64,000 nt of DNA from Verrucomicrobiia bacterium (GTDB lineage: Bacteria > Verrucomicrobiota > Verrucomicrobiia > JABWAM01), in contig JADZFN010000067.1 in NCBI GenBank assembly GCA_020849895.1, positions 48,253 through 112,252 on the forward strand, read 5' to 3'. A program made the position numbers and the translations under genes. The notes beneath the pieces are model-generated. The model was not told the origin of the DNA. It worked only from the letters and a program-made list of their open reading frames with translations, and ran no database searches. Shown here piece by piece: positions 34,045 to 42,983 of this stretch; the first letter of the stretch is position 1; each line of letters begins with the position of its first letter.

Positions 34045-34848
34045 GTGTTCGAGGAACGTCTACGCCAATTGGAAGCCCTGCTCGACGCTCTTCCCGGAGT
34101 GCTCGTTGCCTATTCCGGTGGCGTGGACAGCGCCGTGCTGCTCCGCGCTGCGGTGGACCGCCTCGGCGACCGTGCGCTCGGGGTGATCGCGGACAGCCCT
34201 AGCCTCGCGCGCGAGGAACTGCGCGCGGCGACGGAGCTCGCCCGCGCGATGGGCGCCTCTCTTGAGATCATCTCGACCGCCGAGCTCGAGAACCCGGACT
34301 ACGCCACCAACCCGATCAACCGCTGCTATTTCTGCAAGAGCGAACTCTTCGAACGGATGGGAGCGTTCGCGCGTCGGCGCGGGTTTTCCACACTCGCCTA
34401 TGGAGAAAACGCCGACGATCCCCCGGGCGACCGCCCCGGTTCCCGCGCCGCCCGGGAGTTCCAGGTGCGCGCGCCGCTCCGGGAGGCCGGGCTGACCAAG
34501 GCCGACGTCCGCGCCCTCGCGGCGCGCTGGGGGCTTTCCGTGGCCGACAAGCCCGCTTCCCCCTGCCTCTCCTCGCGCATCCCACACGGCATCCCCGTCA
34601 CGCGCGAGGCGCTCGCGCGCGTCGAGGCGGGCGAGCAAACCGTTCGCGCGCTCGGCTTCCGAATCTTCCGCCTGCGGCACCACGGCGACCTCGCGCGGTT
34701 CGAGTTCGCTTCCGCCGAGCTGGACCGCGCGCTTGCGGAACCGCTGAAATCGCGCGTGATCGAGGCGGCCCTGCGCGCCGGCTATCGCGACGCGGAAATC
34801 GATCCGACACCGTACGGAAAACGGACTGCGGCCCTCACGCCGCCTTGA
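34045..34848 (+). CDS. larE: ATP-dependent sacrificial sulfur transferase LarE
   Basis: 267-residue LarE, which adenylates the pyridinium carboxylate precursor and donates sulfur from its own cysteine to build the nickel-pincer cofactor. The PP-loop SGGVDS is at residues 24-29, [11 protein letters not shown] at about 92-102 and the [11 protein letters not shown] loop at about 122-132. Cys174 lies in [11 protein letters not shown], the equivalent of the sacrificial cysteine of Lactobacillus LarE. The start is GTG, with a GGAGG ribosome-binding site just upstream. Its 3' end overlaps the convergent nuoB by 14 bp. Confidence 0.93.
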   Translation: MFEERLRQLEALLDALPGVLVAYSGGVDSAVLLRAAVDRLGDRALGVIADSPSLAREELRAATELARAMGASLEIISTAELENPDYATNPINRCYFCKSELFERMGAFARRRGFSTLAYGENADDPPGDRPGSRAAREFQVRAPLREAGLTKADVRALAARWGLSVADKPASPCLSSRIPHGIPVTREALARVEAGEQTVRALGFRIFRLRHHGDLARFEFASAELDRALAEPLKSRVIEAALRAGYRDAEIDPTPYGKRTAALTPP

Positions 34849-35341
34849 GCCGGCGGAACGACGGTTCCTGTTCGATCTTGCGCTGCATCTTGATCAGCGC
34901 GTCGAGCAGCGCCTCCGGACGCGGCGGACATCCCGAGACATACACGTCCACGGGGATCAGCCGGTCGATGCCCTGGAGCACCGAGTAGCTCCGATACATC
35001 CCTCCGGTCGAGGCGCAGGCGCCCATCGCGATCACCCATTTCGGCGCCGCCATCTGGTCGTAAAGCCGCTTGCAGGCGGAAGCCATCTTGTAGGTCACCG
35101 TTCCCGCCACGATGAGCAGGTCCGACTGCCGCGGAGAAAAGCGCATCACTTCCGCGCCGAAGCGGGCAATGTCGTAACGCGCCGCCCCCGCCGCCATGAG
35201 CTCGATCGCGCAACAGGCCAGCCCCATCGGCATCGGCCAGAGCGAGTTCTTGCGCACCCAGTTGATCGCCGCGTCGAGTCGCGTCAGGACGACGTTACCC
35301 TCGATCTTGGAGTCGTAAGCGAAATTCTCGAACGCGCTCAT
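34835..35341 (-). CDS. nuoB: NADH-quinone oxidoreductase subunit B
   Basis: 168-residue NuoB, the subunit that holds iron-sulfur cluster N2, next to the quinone site of complex I. All four cluster cysteines are visible: the CC pair in [11 protein letters not shown], one in MGACASTGG and one in [12 protein letters not shown]. The usual partners are missing here: the gene stands alone between convergent larE and a divergent ATPase-accessory gene, with no nuoA, C or D in the window. It may be a remote part of a scattered nuo set or a second copy. Confidence 0.95.
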   Translation of the reverse strand: MSAFENFAYDSKIEGNVVLTRLDAAINWVRKNSLWPMPMGLACCAIELMAAGAARYDIARFGAEVMRFSPRQSDLLIVAGTVTYKMASACKRLYDQMAAPKWVIAMGACASTGGMYRSYSVLQGIDRLIPVDVYVSGCPPRPEALLDALIKMQRKIEQEPSFRRLKAA

Positions 35342-35484
35342 ACGGACAAAGTCTCCCGGAGGCCTCCGGACAAGTCAACCCGGAGGCGACCGTCCTCCGC
35401 GTCGAAGGAGACGCCGGATTTTGCCTCGCGCGTCTCCGCCCTTGTCCGCGCGCGCCGCTTGGGCTAGCTTGGCGGCGTCCTCCG

Positions 35485-36330
35485 ATGGCCAAATCGCGCG
35501 TATCCCAGGCCGAACGCGAGCATCTGCTCCAAACCGTGCAGATGTTCGAGGAGGTGGCCCGCACGTCTCCGAACGACATCCAGTCGCTCGAAATCCTCAA
35601 GGAGGCCTACCTCAATATCGGATACGACGCCGAGTCGGAGGCCACCTCCAAGAAAATCGCCGCTGCCTACTTGTCCTCCGGACAGCTTTCCTCCGCCATC
35701 CTCGAATACGAAGGCATCCTCCAACGCCACCCGGACGACGAGGAGAGCCGGATGGCTCTCCAGGATCTCGAACAGCGGATGGCCGGCGTCGGCGCCACCG
35801 GCGTCGAGCAGACCGCCGCCGCCGACGCTGCGGAACAGGTGCTCGCCGAAGCCGAGCAGTTTGAGGACGGCAACGAGGCCCTCCTGCGTTTCTTCCAGGA
35901 AAACGGGTTGGTCAATGAAAAGGACGGCGGCGACCTCCTGGCGGCCCTCATCGCCGCCACCAACGAGAACGGCGCGAACCAGCCCGCTCCTTCGCTCCTC
36001 GCCCTGCTCGCCGAACGTGGAATCGCCTCCGTCGAGAAAAGCCTCGGCCTCATCGTCGAGAAGACGCGCCTCCCCTTTCTCCCTCTCGCCATCTGCGAGG
36101 CGGACTCCGGTCGCGTCCATCTCCTCGAACGCGAAGTCTGCCTCCGCCACCTCGTCCTCCCGTTCGATCAGATCAGCCGCACCCTCCTAGTCGCCACCGT
36201 CAACCCGTTCGACGCTCGCACGAAGCACCACGTCGAGGCAGCCTCCGGCGGCGTCCGCGTCCAGTGGTATGTCACCACCCCTGAAGACATGGTTTTTCAA
36301 CTCAAGAACGCTTTCCGCATCGCCGGATGA
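35485..36330 (+). CDS. TPR plus MshEN/GspE-N-type protein, secretion ATPase partner
   Basis: 281-residue protein. Residues about 8-105 form a TPR-like helical region (LEILKEAYLNIGYDAESEA, LSSAILEYEGILQRHPDDEE). An acidic linker follows, and the C-terminal part (about 150-281) looks like the MshEN/GspE N-terminal domain, with LLALLAERGIASVEKSLGLI and a LVLPFDQISRTLLVATVNPFD segment. MshEN domains bind nucleotides such as cyclic di-GMP in some secretion ATPases. It directly precedes a GspE/PilB ATPase gene, so it probably assists or regulates that machine. No catalytic motif is present. Confidence 0.75.
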   Translation: MAKSRVSQAEREHLLQTVQMFEEVARTSPNDIQSLEILKEAYLNIGYDAESEATSKKIAAAYLSSGQLSSAILEYEGILQRHPDDEESRMALQDLEQRMAGVGATGVEQTAAADAAEQVLAEAEQFEDGNEALLRFFQENGLVNEKDGGDLLAALIAATNENGANQPAPSLLALLAERGIASVEKSLGLIVEKTRLPFLPLAICEADSGRVHLLEREVCLRHLVLPFDQISRTLLVATVNPFDARTKHHVEAASGGVRVQWYVTTPEDMVFQLKNAFRIAG

Positions 36331-36349
36331 GCCTTCCCTTCTCGATCCC

Positions 36350-38050
36350 GTGAAATCCTTCGGAGAACGAATTGCCGACGCCCTCATCGAGGACGGCGTC
36401 CTCCAGTCCACTCAGCTCGACGAGGCCATGGCGCAGCAGAAAATCCAGGGCGGCCGGCTCCTCAAAATCCTCCTCGACCGCCAGTATGTCACCGAACAGG
36501 ACATGATGGTCAGCATGGGGCGCACCCTCGGCGCCCCCCCCATCAATCTCTCCCGTGTGAAGGTCCCTCTCGAAGTCGCCGACCTCGTCCCGCGCGACCT
36601 CGCTCGAAACCACCAGCTCCTCCCCGTGGCGAAACTCGGAAGCCTTCTCTACGTCGCGATGGCCGATCCGCTGAACGTCCTCGCCCTCGACGACGTGAAG
36701 CAAATCACCCATCTCGAGATCGTTCCACTCATCGCCACCGAGCGCATGGTCGCCGACGCCCTCGCCAACCTCGATACCCAGGGCGGCCAGCAGCTCGAGG
36801 AGATCATCCGCGACGAGAACATCGAAATCGAGATTTCCGAAAGCAAACCGATCGAAGAAGTGGACGTCACCGCCACCGACGCCGGCGCCGCCCCCGTCAT
36901 TCGTATCGCCAACCTCATGTTCGCCACCTGCGTCAAGGACAAGGCGAGCGACGTCCATCTCGAATGCTACGACAAAAGCCTCAAGCTCCGCTTCCGCGTG
37001 GATGGCGCCCTCTACGATTATCCCGCGCCGCCGAAGTCCATGCAGGGCGCGCTCATCTCGCGCCTCAAGATCATGGCGCACCTTGACATCTCCGAGCGGC
37101 GCCTCCCGCAGGACGGTCGCATCCGCATCCGCATGGCGGGGCGCGACATTGACTTCCGCATGTCGTTTCTCCCCACGAAATACGGGGAGAAAGTCGTGGG
37201 CCGCATCCTCGACAAATCCGCCCTGGGCGGCACCGTCGCCGACCTCGGCCTCCCTCCCGAGCAGTTGAAGATCTTCACGAGCGCGCTCGACGAGCCCCAG
37301 GGAATGATCCTCGTCACCGGCCCGACCGGCTCGGGAAAAACCCGCACGCTCTACACCGCTCTCGCCGAGGTCAATCAGCCACAGTACAACATCATCACCG
37401 TCGAGGATCCGATCGAATACGAGCTCGCCGGTGTGAACCAGGTCCAGGTGAAACCCGATATCGGATTCACCTTCGCCACCGCCCTCCGCTCCATTCTCCG
37501 CCAGGACCCCGACATCGTCATGATCGGAGAGATGCGCGATCAGGAGACCGCGCACATCGGCGTCGAAGCCGCCCTGACCGGACATCAAGTCTTCAGCACC
37601 CTCCACACCAACGACGCCGCCGGCGCGATCACCCGTCTCACCGACATGGACATCGAGCCGTTCCTGACGGCGTCGAGCCTTTCGCTCGCCTGCGCGCAGC
37701 GCCTCATGCGCCGCATTTGCATCAACTGCAAGGAGCCTCAGAAAGTCCCCGACACGCTTTGGGAACAGCTCCGTCTCGATCCTCAAAAGGAATCGCAATT
37801 CCCCTACTACAAAGGGCGCGGATGCGACCGCTGCAAAAACAAGGGATACTCCGGCCGCTGCGCCGTGCTCGAGATGATCCCCATCAGCGAGGCGGTCCGC
37901 CACCTCATCATCGAGCGCGCGACGGCCTCCGAGATCAAGCAGACCGCGCTCCAAGAGGGCATGATGACCCTGCGGACCGCCGCCCTCCTCAAGGCCCGCG
38001 AGGGGATTTCCACCCTTGAGGAAGTCCTCAACGTCACGGCTTCGGATTAA
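36350..38050 (+). CDS. GspE/PilB-type secretion or pilus-assembly ATPase
   Basis: 566-residue hexameric ATPase that powers type II secretion or type IV pilus assembly. The MshEN-like N-terminal domain spans about 1-150. The core has Walker A GPTGSGKTRT (about 323-332), Asp box, Walker B IVMIGEMRD (about 385) and the His box STLHTNDA. A tetracysteine zinc motif follows (CINCKEP and CDRCKNKGYSGR, about 455-500). The start is probably GTG 36350, 20 bp after the previous gene; an ATG at 36269 would overlap that gene by 62 bp. No other pilus or secretion genes are in the window. Confidence 0.9.
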   Translation: MKSFGERIADALIEDGVLQSTQLDEAMAQQKIQGGRLLKILLDRQYVTEQDMMVSMGRTLGAPPINLSRVKVPLEVADLVPRDLARNHQLLPVAKLGSLLYVAMADPLNVLALDDVKQITHLEIVPLIATERMVADALANLDTQGGQQLEEIIRDENIEIEISESKPIEEVDVTATDAGAAPVIRIANLMFATCVKDKASDVHLECYDKSLKLRFRVDGALYDYPAPPKSMQGALISRLKIMAHLDISERRLPQDGRIRIRMAGRDIDFRMSFLPTKYGEKVVGRILDKSALGGTVADLGLPPEQLKIFTSALDEPQGMILVTGPTGSGKTRTLYTALAEVNQPQYNIITVEDPIEYELAGVNQVQVKPDIGFTFATALRSILRQDPDIVMIGEMRDQETAHIGVEAALTGHQVFSTLHTNDAAGAITRLTDMDIEPFLTASSLSLACAQRLMRRICINCKEPQKVPDTLWEQLRLDPQKESQFPYYKGRGCDRCKNKGYSGRCAVLEMIPISEAVRHLIIERATASEIKQTALQEGMMTLRTAALLKAREGISTLEEVLNVTASD

Positions 38051-38114
38051 GCGGCAAGCCTCCGCCTCAAGGCCTGATGCGCCTCCCTGGGCCGCACCGA
38101 CGCGGCAGGCGCTC

Positions 38115-39248
38115 TCAACGCATCCCCATCTCGCGGTACAGGTCGAGGATGCGCCGCTGCATGGTGCGCGCGTCGTAGTTTTTTTCCTCGACGGCGTGTT
38201 TCCCCGCCTCCGCCTTCTCCCGGGTCGCCGCGAGATCCGCACGCGCCTCGCGAAGGGCTTGCGCCGCCGCCGCAAGGTCGCCCGCGGGGACAAGCCAGCC
38301 CGTGCGCCCGTGGACCACCAGTTCGCCGGTGCCTCCGACGTCCGTGGCGCAGACCGCTCGGCCTGCGGCGAAGGCCTGCGGGATCACTCGTGCAAGGGCT
38401 TCGCGCCAAGAAAGGTGAACGACGAAATCCATTTTCGCGAGCCACGCGGGCACGTCGCGAGGCGCGGCGCGCCCCGCGAAGGCCACGCGGGATCGCCACT
38501 CGGGATGTCGGGCGTGCCAGGCGTCCCATGCGCCGCGAAGCGGTCCGTCGCCCACGATGAGGAAATCCACGTCGTTCAATTCAGGAAGCACGCGCTCGGC
38601 GAGGAGCATGGCTTCCTCATGGCCCTTGAAGGGAAACATTCGCGCGATCACACCCACGACGAAGCGCCCGTCCGGAGGCCGCGGCGGGATCCGGAGGAAA
38701 TCGGCGAAGGCGAAGCCGCTCGGAATCGTGCGCATGATCTCGGCGCCGGCACCGGCCTCTCGGGCGAGACGGCCCATGGTGTCGCAGACGGAGACGATCG
38801 CGTCGCAGTGCCGTGCCGCGAGGCGCTCGGCGCGCGCATAGATCGCGTTGCGCCACGCGGGACGCCACTCGTCGAACGCCAGGCCGTGGATGGTGTGGAT
38901 CACATGCGGGACGCCGGCGCGTCGCGCGGCGATGCGGCCGAGGACGCCTGCCTTCGAGCTGTGGGTGTGGACGAGGGCGTAGCGCTCGCGGCGGAAGAGC
39001 GTCTTCAGCTCGAGGTAGGCGCGGAGGTCGTCGAGGGGATGGAGATCGCGCCGCATGAAGCGCAGCGGACGGAGCACGACGCCGAGCTCGCGCGCCGGCG
39101 CGACGAGGCTGCCTTCCATGCCGGTCTCGAGGCCGTAGGCGAGGTGGATCTCCCACGGCGTGTCGCGGCGCAGGCCCTCGAGCGTCAGGAGGGTGTTTTC
39201 CTGCGCGCCGCCCAGGATCATCCGGGTGATGACGTGGCAGATTTTCAG
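38115..39248 (-). CDS. Glycosyltransferase family 4 protein, possible CTG start
   Basis: 377-residue GT4 glycosyltransferase: KICHVITRMILGGAQENTLL at the N-terminus, HTHSSKAGVLGRIAAR (about 95), FVVGVIARMFPFKGHEEAM (about 190), FLIVGDGPLRG and the EALARVIPQAFAAGRAVCAT donor-site region (about 285). Family members usually begin MKICHV; here the codon before AAA-ATC is CTG (39246-39248), and no in-frame ATG, GTG or TTG exists between it and the end of the upstream gene. The nearest conventional alternative is a TTG near 39400, inside that gene, adding about 50 unconserved residues. The GT call is firm; the start is uncertain. Confidence 0.85.
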   Translation of the reverse strand: MKICHVITRMILGGAQENTLLTLEGLRRDTPWEIHLAYGLETGMEGSLVAPARELGVVLRPLRFMRRDLHPLDDLRAYLELKTLFRRERYALVHTHSSKAGVLGRIAARRAGVPHVIHTIHGLAFDEWRPAWRNAIYARAERLAARHCDAIVSVCDTMGRLAREAGAGAEIMRTIPSGFAFADFLRIPPRPPDGRFVVGVIARMFPFKGHEEAMLLAERVLPELNDVDFLIVGDGPLRGAWDAWHARHPEWRSRVAFAGRAAPRDVPAWLAKMDFVVHLSWREALARVIPQAFAAGRAVCATDVGGTGELVVHGRTGWLVPAGDLAAAAQALREARADLAATREKAEAGKHAVEEKNYDARTMQRRILDLYREMGMR

Positions 39249-39360
39249 AGGAGGATAAGGCGGGAAAGTCCAGGGGCCGGCGGACCGGCGCGTTCGGAGG
39301 TTTCGAGAAAAACGGAGGGCCTCGTGAAGGAAGATTCTGTCGGGAAGCGCGACGCCGGCG

Positions 39361-40548
39361 TCAGCGTTTTTGCGCGCCGACGATCTCGCGGTAGAGGCCA
39401 AGCATCCGCGCATACATGTCGGCGAAGGCAAACTTTGCTTCGAAGCGTTGCCGCCCGGCCGCGCCCATCCGCGCGCGGAGCGCGGGATCCACGAGGAGGC
39501 GCGCCAGCGCGTCCGCCATTGCCGTGGAATCGTTCGGCGGCACGAGAAAGCCCGTGGCGCCGTCTTCAATCTGCTCGACGGTACCGCCGAGAGCCGTGCC
39601 GACCACGGGTTTGCCCATGGCCATCGCCTCGATGACGACGCCGCCGAACGGTTCCGGACGCGCCGAGGCGAGGACCACCGCGTCGAGCGCGGCGTAAGCG
39701 GGGCGAGGATCCTCCATTTCACCGACGAGCGCGAAGCGGTCGCCTAACTCGAGCTCCCCGGCAAGCCTCCGGAGCCGCACCTCATGTTCTTCGTTTCCAG
39801 GAAATGGCGTGCCGAGGATGATGATCCGGAAATGCTCGATTCCACGCTCAAGAAGCGTTCGCGCTGCACGGGCGAGGACCTCGTGCCCCTTTCTCCCGAG
39901 CTTGATCCGTCCGAGGATGCCGATCGCCGCCTCGCCTTCGCGGACGCCCCAGCGGCGGCGGAGTTCGTCCACGGGCGGCGTCCAGCCGCCGGCGGGGGCG
40001 CGAAACTCCTCAGGAGGAAACCCGTTGTTCAGCACGAGCACCTTCGCCGCAGCGCCGCGAAAGGAATCGAACTGCGCCGCCACGGCGCGCGAAACGCAGA
40101 CGACGCGGTCGGCCCCGGCCAGAATTCCCCGGCCGTAGCCTTTCCAGAGCACGCCGAACTCGTCGAACATGTCGCGCACATGCCAGAGGTGCGGTATCCC
40201 GCCAAGTTTTGCGGCAAGGGCGCCCGCGAACACTGCGCCCGTGTTCGAGTGAACGAGATCGGGACGAAAACGGTGCAGGATCCGACGGCAGCGAATCAGG
40301 GCGCCGGGGAGGCCGGCGAAAAAGGGAACCGCCTGCGGGAAACGAAATTCAGAGCGGTGAAGGACGGAGAGTCTGACATCGTCTTCGACCTCCACGCCCG
40401 CGGTGCGGAGCGCGGCGGAGAGCGGGCCGGGGCGCGGAAGGACCGCGAGCACGGCGTGGCCGTCGCGGCGAAACGCGGAGGCGAGGCGGAGAAGCGAGCG
40501 GCTCGCGCCGTAGAGATCCCAGCCGCTATGAAAATAGACGATCCGCAT
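39361..40548 (-). CDS. Glycosyltransferase family 4 protein
   Basis: 395-residue GT4 enzyme starting MRIVYFHSGWDLYGASRSLL, the usual N-terminal Gly-loop form. Diagnostic segments are HSNTGAVFAGALAAKLGG (about 105), IGILGRIKLGRKGHEVLARA (about 215) and PFGGVVIEAMAMGKPVVGTA (about 310). ATG 40548 is preferred to a start 12 codons earlier. It precedes another GT4 gene on the same strand by about 110 bp and is divergent from the methyltransferase gene. A role in surface glycan assembly is inferred. Confidence 0.92.
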   Translation of the reverse strand: MRIVYFHSGWDLYGASRSLLRLASAFRRDGHAVLAVLPRPGPLSAALRTAGVEVEDDVRLSVLHRSEFRFPQAVPFFAGLPGALIRCRRILHRFRPDLVHSNTGAVFAGALAAKLGGIPHLWHVRDMFDEFGVLWKGYGRGILAGADRVVCVSRAVAAQFDSFRGAAAKVLVLNNGFPPEEFRAPAGGWTPPVDELRRRWGVREGEAAIGILGRIKLGRKGHEVLARAARTLLERGIEHFRIIILGTPFPGNEEHEVRLRRLAGELELGDRFALVGEMEDPRPAYAALDAVVLASARPEPFGGVVIEAMAMGKPVVGTALGGTVEQIEDGATGFLVPPNDSTAMADALARLLVDPALRARMGAAGRQRFEAKFAFADMYARMLGLYREIVGAQKR

Positions 40549-40616
40549 CGGCGGGATTCTCCCCGAGGCGCGTCCGCGCTTCAAGACGCGTATGGCGCGA
40601 CCGGGGCAACCCGGCT

Positions 40617-41402
40617 ATGTTGGACGCCGTGGGCGAAAACGCGATTCCTTCGCAAGCGACCTTTCAGGCGTGCTATCGCCGCCGGCAGACGCGCTGGCAT
40701 CACACCGCCTATATGCGGAGCGCGAAGGTCATGCTGCTGCGCCGTTTGCTGGTGGCCGAGAAGGTCGCGCTTGAAGGCGCCCGGGTGTTCGACTACGGCT
40801 TCGGGGCGGGGGGCTTCTTCCTCGCCTGTCCGACGAGTGCGAGCCTGTTCGGCGTCGAGCTCGATCCCATGGCGACAGTCGAGACGACCGAAGCCCTGTG
40901 CGCACAGGGCTTCGCGCACGTGGACCTCCGGCCGCTCGACGTGGAACGGTGGCGGGAAAACGGCCTGCTGAAGCTCCGCTACGACGTGGTGATCTGCAGC
41001 CATGTCCTCGAACATCTCGAGACCCCTGTGGAACTCCTCCACATGCTGGGAAGATGTCTCGCGCCCGGCGGGGTGCTCCTCGTACTGCTTCCGATCCACG
41101 AACGCCGGCGCGACTCGCACCACGTCCACGAGGTCACGCCGGAGCTCGCGCTTGGGTGGTGCCGCGAGGCGGGGCTCGCGGTGGCGCGGCGGTTCGACTC
41201 GGACCATGCGTGCGATTGCTTTCAGCCGGTGTTCGCGAGGAAAGGAGCGCTGGGGCGGCTCGCGGCACAAGGGACGAGCCTCGGGCTCGGCCTCGCCGCG
41301 AAACTCCTCGGCGAGGATCGCTGGATGCCTTTTTGGGACCGGCTCGGGCCGAAGCTCGGCCTTCGCCCCACGCAACTTGCGCTTGCGCTGCGGGCAGCCT
41401 GA
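40617..41402 (+). CDS. Class I SAM-dependent methyltransferase
   Basis: 261-residue methyltransferase. The SAM-binding motif I is VFDYGFGAGGFFL (about residues 57-69), followed by the acidic end of strand 2 in GVELDP (about 80). YDVVICSHVLEHLETP (about 122-137) and APGGVLLVLLP (about 148) match motifs of methyltransferase type 11/12 enzymes seen in glycan and lipid loci. The substrate is unknown; its place among glycosyltransferases suggests a sugar or polyprenyl-linked glycan. Confidence 0.85.
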   Translation: MLDAVGENAIPSQATFQACYRRRQTRWHHTAYMRSAKVMLLRRLLVAEKVALEGARVFDYGFGAGGFFLACPTSASLFGVELDPMATVETTEALCAQGFAHVDLRPLDVERWRENGLLKLRYDVVICSHVLEHLETPVELLHMLGRCLAPGGVLLVLLPIHERRRDSHHVHEVTPELALGWCREAGLAVARRFDSDHACDCFQPVFARKGALGRLAAQGTSLGLGLAAKLLGEDRWMPFWDRLGPKLGLRPTQLALALRAA

Positions 41403-41527
41403 CAGCCCTTCGGAGAAGCAAGCCGCTCGAAGAGGGAAGGAGGAAGCCTTTTCCGAGGCCCCATTTCGAACGCCTCGGGCGAAAAAGGGTTGAGCATGAA
41501 GCGGGGCTTATCCATCATTGGGCTTCG

Positions 41528-42952
41528 ATGAGTGCCGACCTCCGCCTTCTCCTCGCCGAACCCTCGAGAATCGCGCCGCTCGATCCAGGTTTTCGTCCCG
41601 TGGCGCTCGGCAACCGCCGCTATCTCGCCGAAGTCCAACGGTCGGGGAAAGGCCGTCCACTTGCGCTGGCTCTCGAACGCGATCACGGCCTCGTCTCCCT
41701 CTTCACGACCGAGGTGCGAGACGACGGAGCGGAACTCGATGCCGACACGCGCGCCTACACCGAACGCCTCCTGAAGTTCCTCCTCTGGCAGAAGGGTGGC
41801 TGGAAACTCACCGTGGCGGGGCCGAAGGCGATCGCCGACCACCTGCGCGACACCTACCGCGTCGGCGGCGCGCGCGCCTTCGACGCCGACATCGTGCGGA
41901 AGGTGTATGATCAGGACTTCGTGGTGGAACACGCGCCGGACGGCGTGCTCCCCGCGGAACGCGAAAGCGCTTCGCCCCTCGGCGGACACCTCGACGGCTG
42001 CCGCATCGGGTTCGACCTCGGCGCAAGCGATTACAAAATTTCCGCCGTGAAGGAGGGCACGGTGGTCTTCACGACCGAACTGCCCTGGGACCCCTCGGTC
42101 CAAAAGGACCCCGAGTATCATTACGCGAAAATCCGCGAGGGGCTGAAGCTCGCCGCCTCGAAACTCCCGCGCGTGGACGCCATCGGCGGGAGCACCGCAG
42201 GGATCGTTGTGGCCAACGAAATCAAGGTCGCCTCGCTCTTCCGCGCTGTGCCGCACGACCTGTTCGCGGCGAAGGCGCGTCCGATCTTCCTCAACCTCGC
42301 GAAAGAATGGGGCGTGCCCTTCGAGGTGGCCAACGACGGGGACGTGACCGCGCTCGCAGGCGGACTTTCGCTCCGCGAAAACGCCGTGCTCGGCGTCGCG
42401 ATGGGCTCCAGCGAAGCAGGCGGCTGGCTCGACCCCCAGGGGCGCATCACAGGCTGGCTCAACGAGCTCGCCTTCTGCCCCGTGGACTACAGTCCGCAGG
42501 CGGCGGCGGACCCGTGGTCGGGCGACCGCGGTTGCGGCGCGCTCTATTTCTCCCAACAGGCGGTGGTGAAGCTCGCGCCTGCCGCGGAGATCGCGCTACC
42601 CCAAGCCCACCCCGCCGAGCAGCTCAAGCGCGTGCAGGACCTCCACACGAACGGTGATCCCCGCGCTGCGAAGATCTTCGAGACGATCGGTGTCTATCTC
42701 GGCCACGCAATGGCGCTCTATGCCGACATGTACGACTATCGCCATCTCCTCATCCTCGGACGCGTGACTTCCGGCTGCGGCGGTGATTTGATCGTCGAGC
42801 ACGCACGCCAGGCGCTCGCGGCGGACTACCCCGAAATCGCGGAACGGGTGCAGGTCAGCCTGCCCGACGAAAAGAGCAAACGCGTCGGCCAGGCCGTCGC
42901 CGCCGCCAGCCTGCCGAAACGACGCGGGGAAAACGCATCCGCGAAACCATAA
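41528..42952 (+). CDS. ROK-family sugar kinase with N-terminal extension
   Basis: 474-residue protein. From about residue 157 it is a ROK kinase/actin-fold ATPase: phosphate-1 loop GCRIGFDLGASDYKISAV, IGGSTAGIVVANE, FEVANDGDVTALAG with the catalytic Asp (about 275), and a GVAMGSSEAGGWLDPQG adenosine-side loop. The first 155 residues are an additional domain I do not recognise (ROK kinases are usually about 300 residues). The cysteine zinc motif of classical ROK proteins is not evident. The frame is open far upstream; ATG 41528 follows a 125-bp gap with no gene. A PIG-L deacetylase follows, suggesting amino-sugar metabolism. Confidence 0.8.
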   Translation: MSADLRLLLAEPSRIAPLDPGFRPVALGNRRYLAEVQRSGKGRPLALALERDHGLVSLFTTEVRDDGAELDADTRAYTERLLKFLLWQKGGWKLTVAGPKAIADHLRDTYRVGGARAFDADIVRKVYDQDFVVEHAPDGVLPAERESASPLGGHLDGCRIGFDLGASDYKISAVKEGTVVFTTELPWDPSVQKDPEYHYAKIREGLKLAASKLPRVDAIGGSTAGIVVANEIKVASLFRAVPHDLFAAKARPIFLNLAKEWGVPFEVANDGDVTALAGGLSLRENAVLGVAMGSSEAGGWLDPQGRITGWLNELAFCPVDYSPQAAADPWSGDRGCGALYFSQQAVVKLAPAAEIALPQAHPAEQLKRVQDLHTNGDPRAAKIFETIGVYLGHAMALYADMYDYRHLLILGRVTSGCGGDLIVEHARQALAADYPEIAERVQVSLPDEKSKRVGQAVAAASLPKRRGENASAKP

Positions 42953-42983
42953 ATCCTCCAATCCCCATCTTTCCTCTCCGACC

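Noticed and set aside
36302..38293. 663-residue minus-strand ORF over the GspE ATPase
   Set aside because: Antisense to a gene with full Walker and zinc motifs; no recognisable domain of its own.
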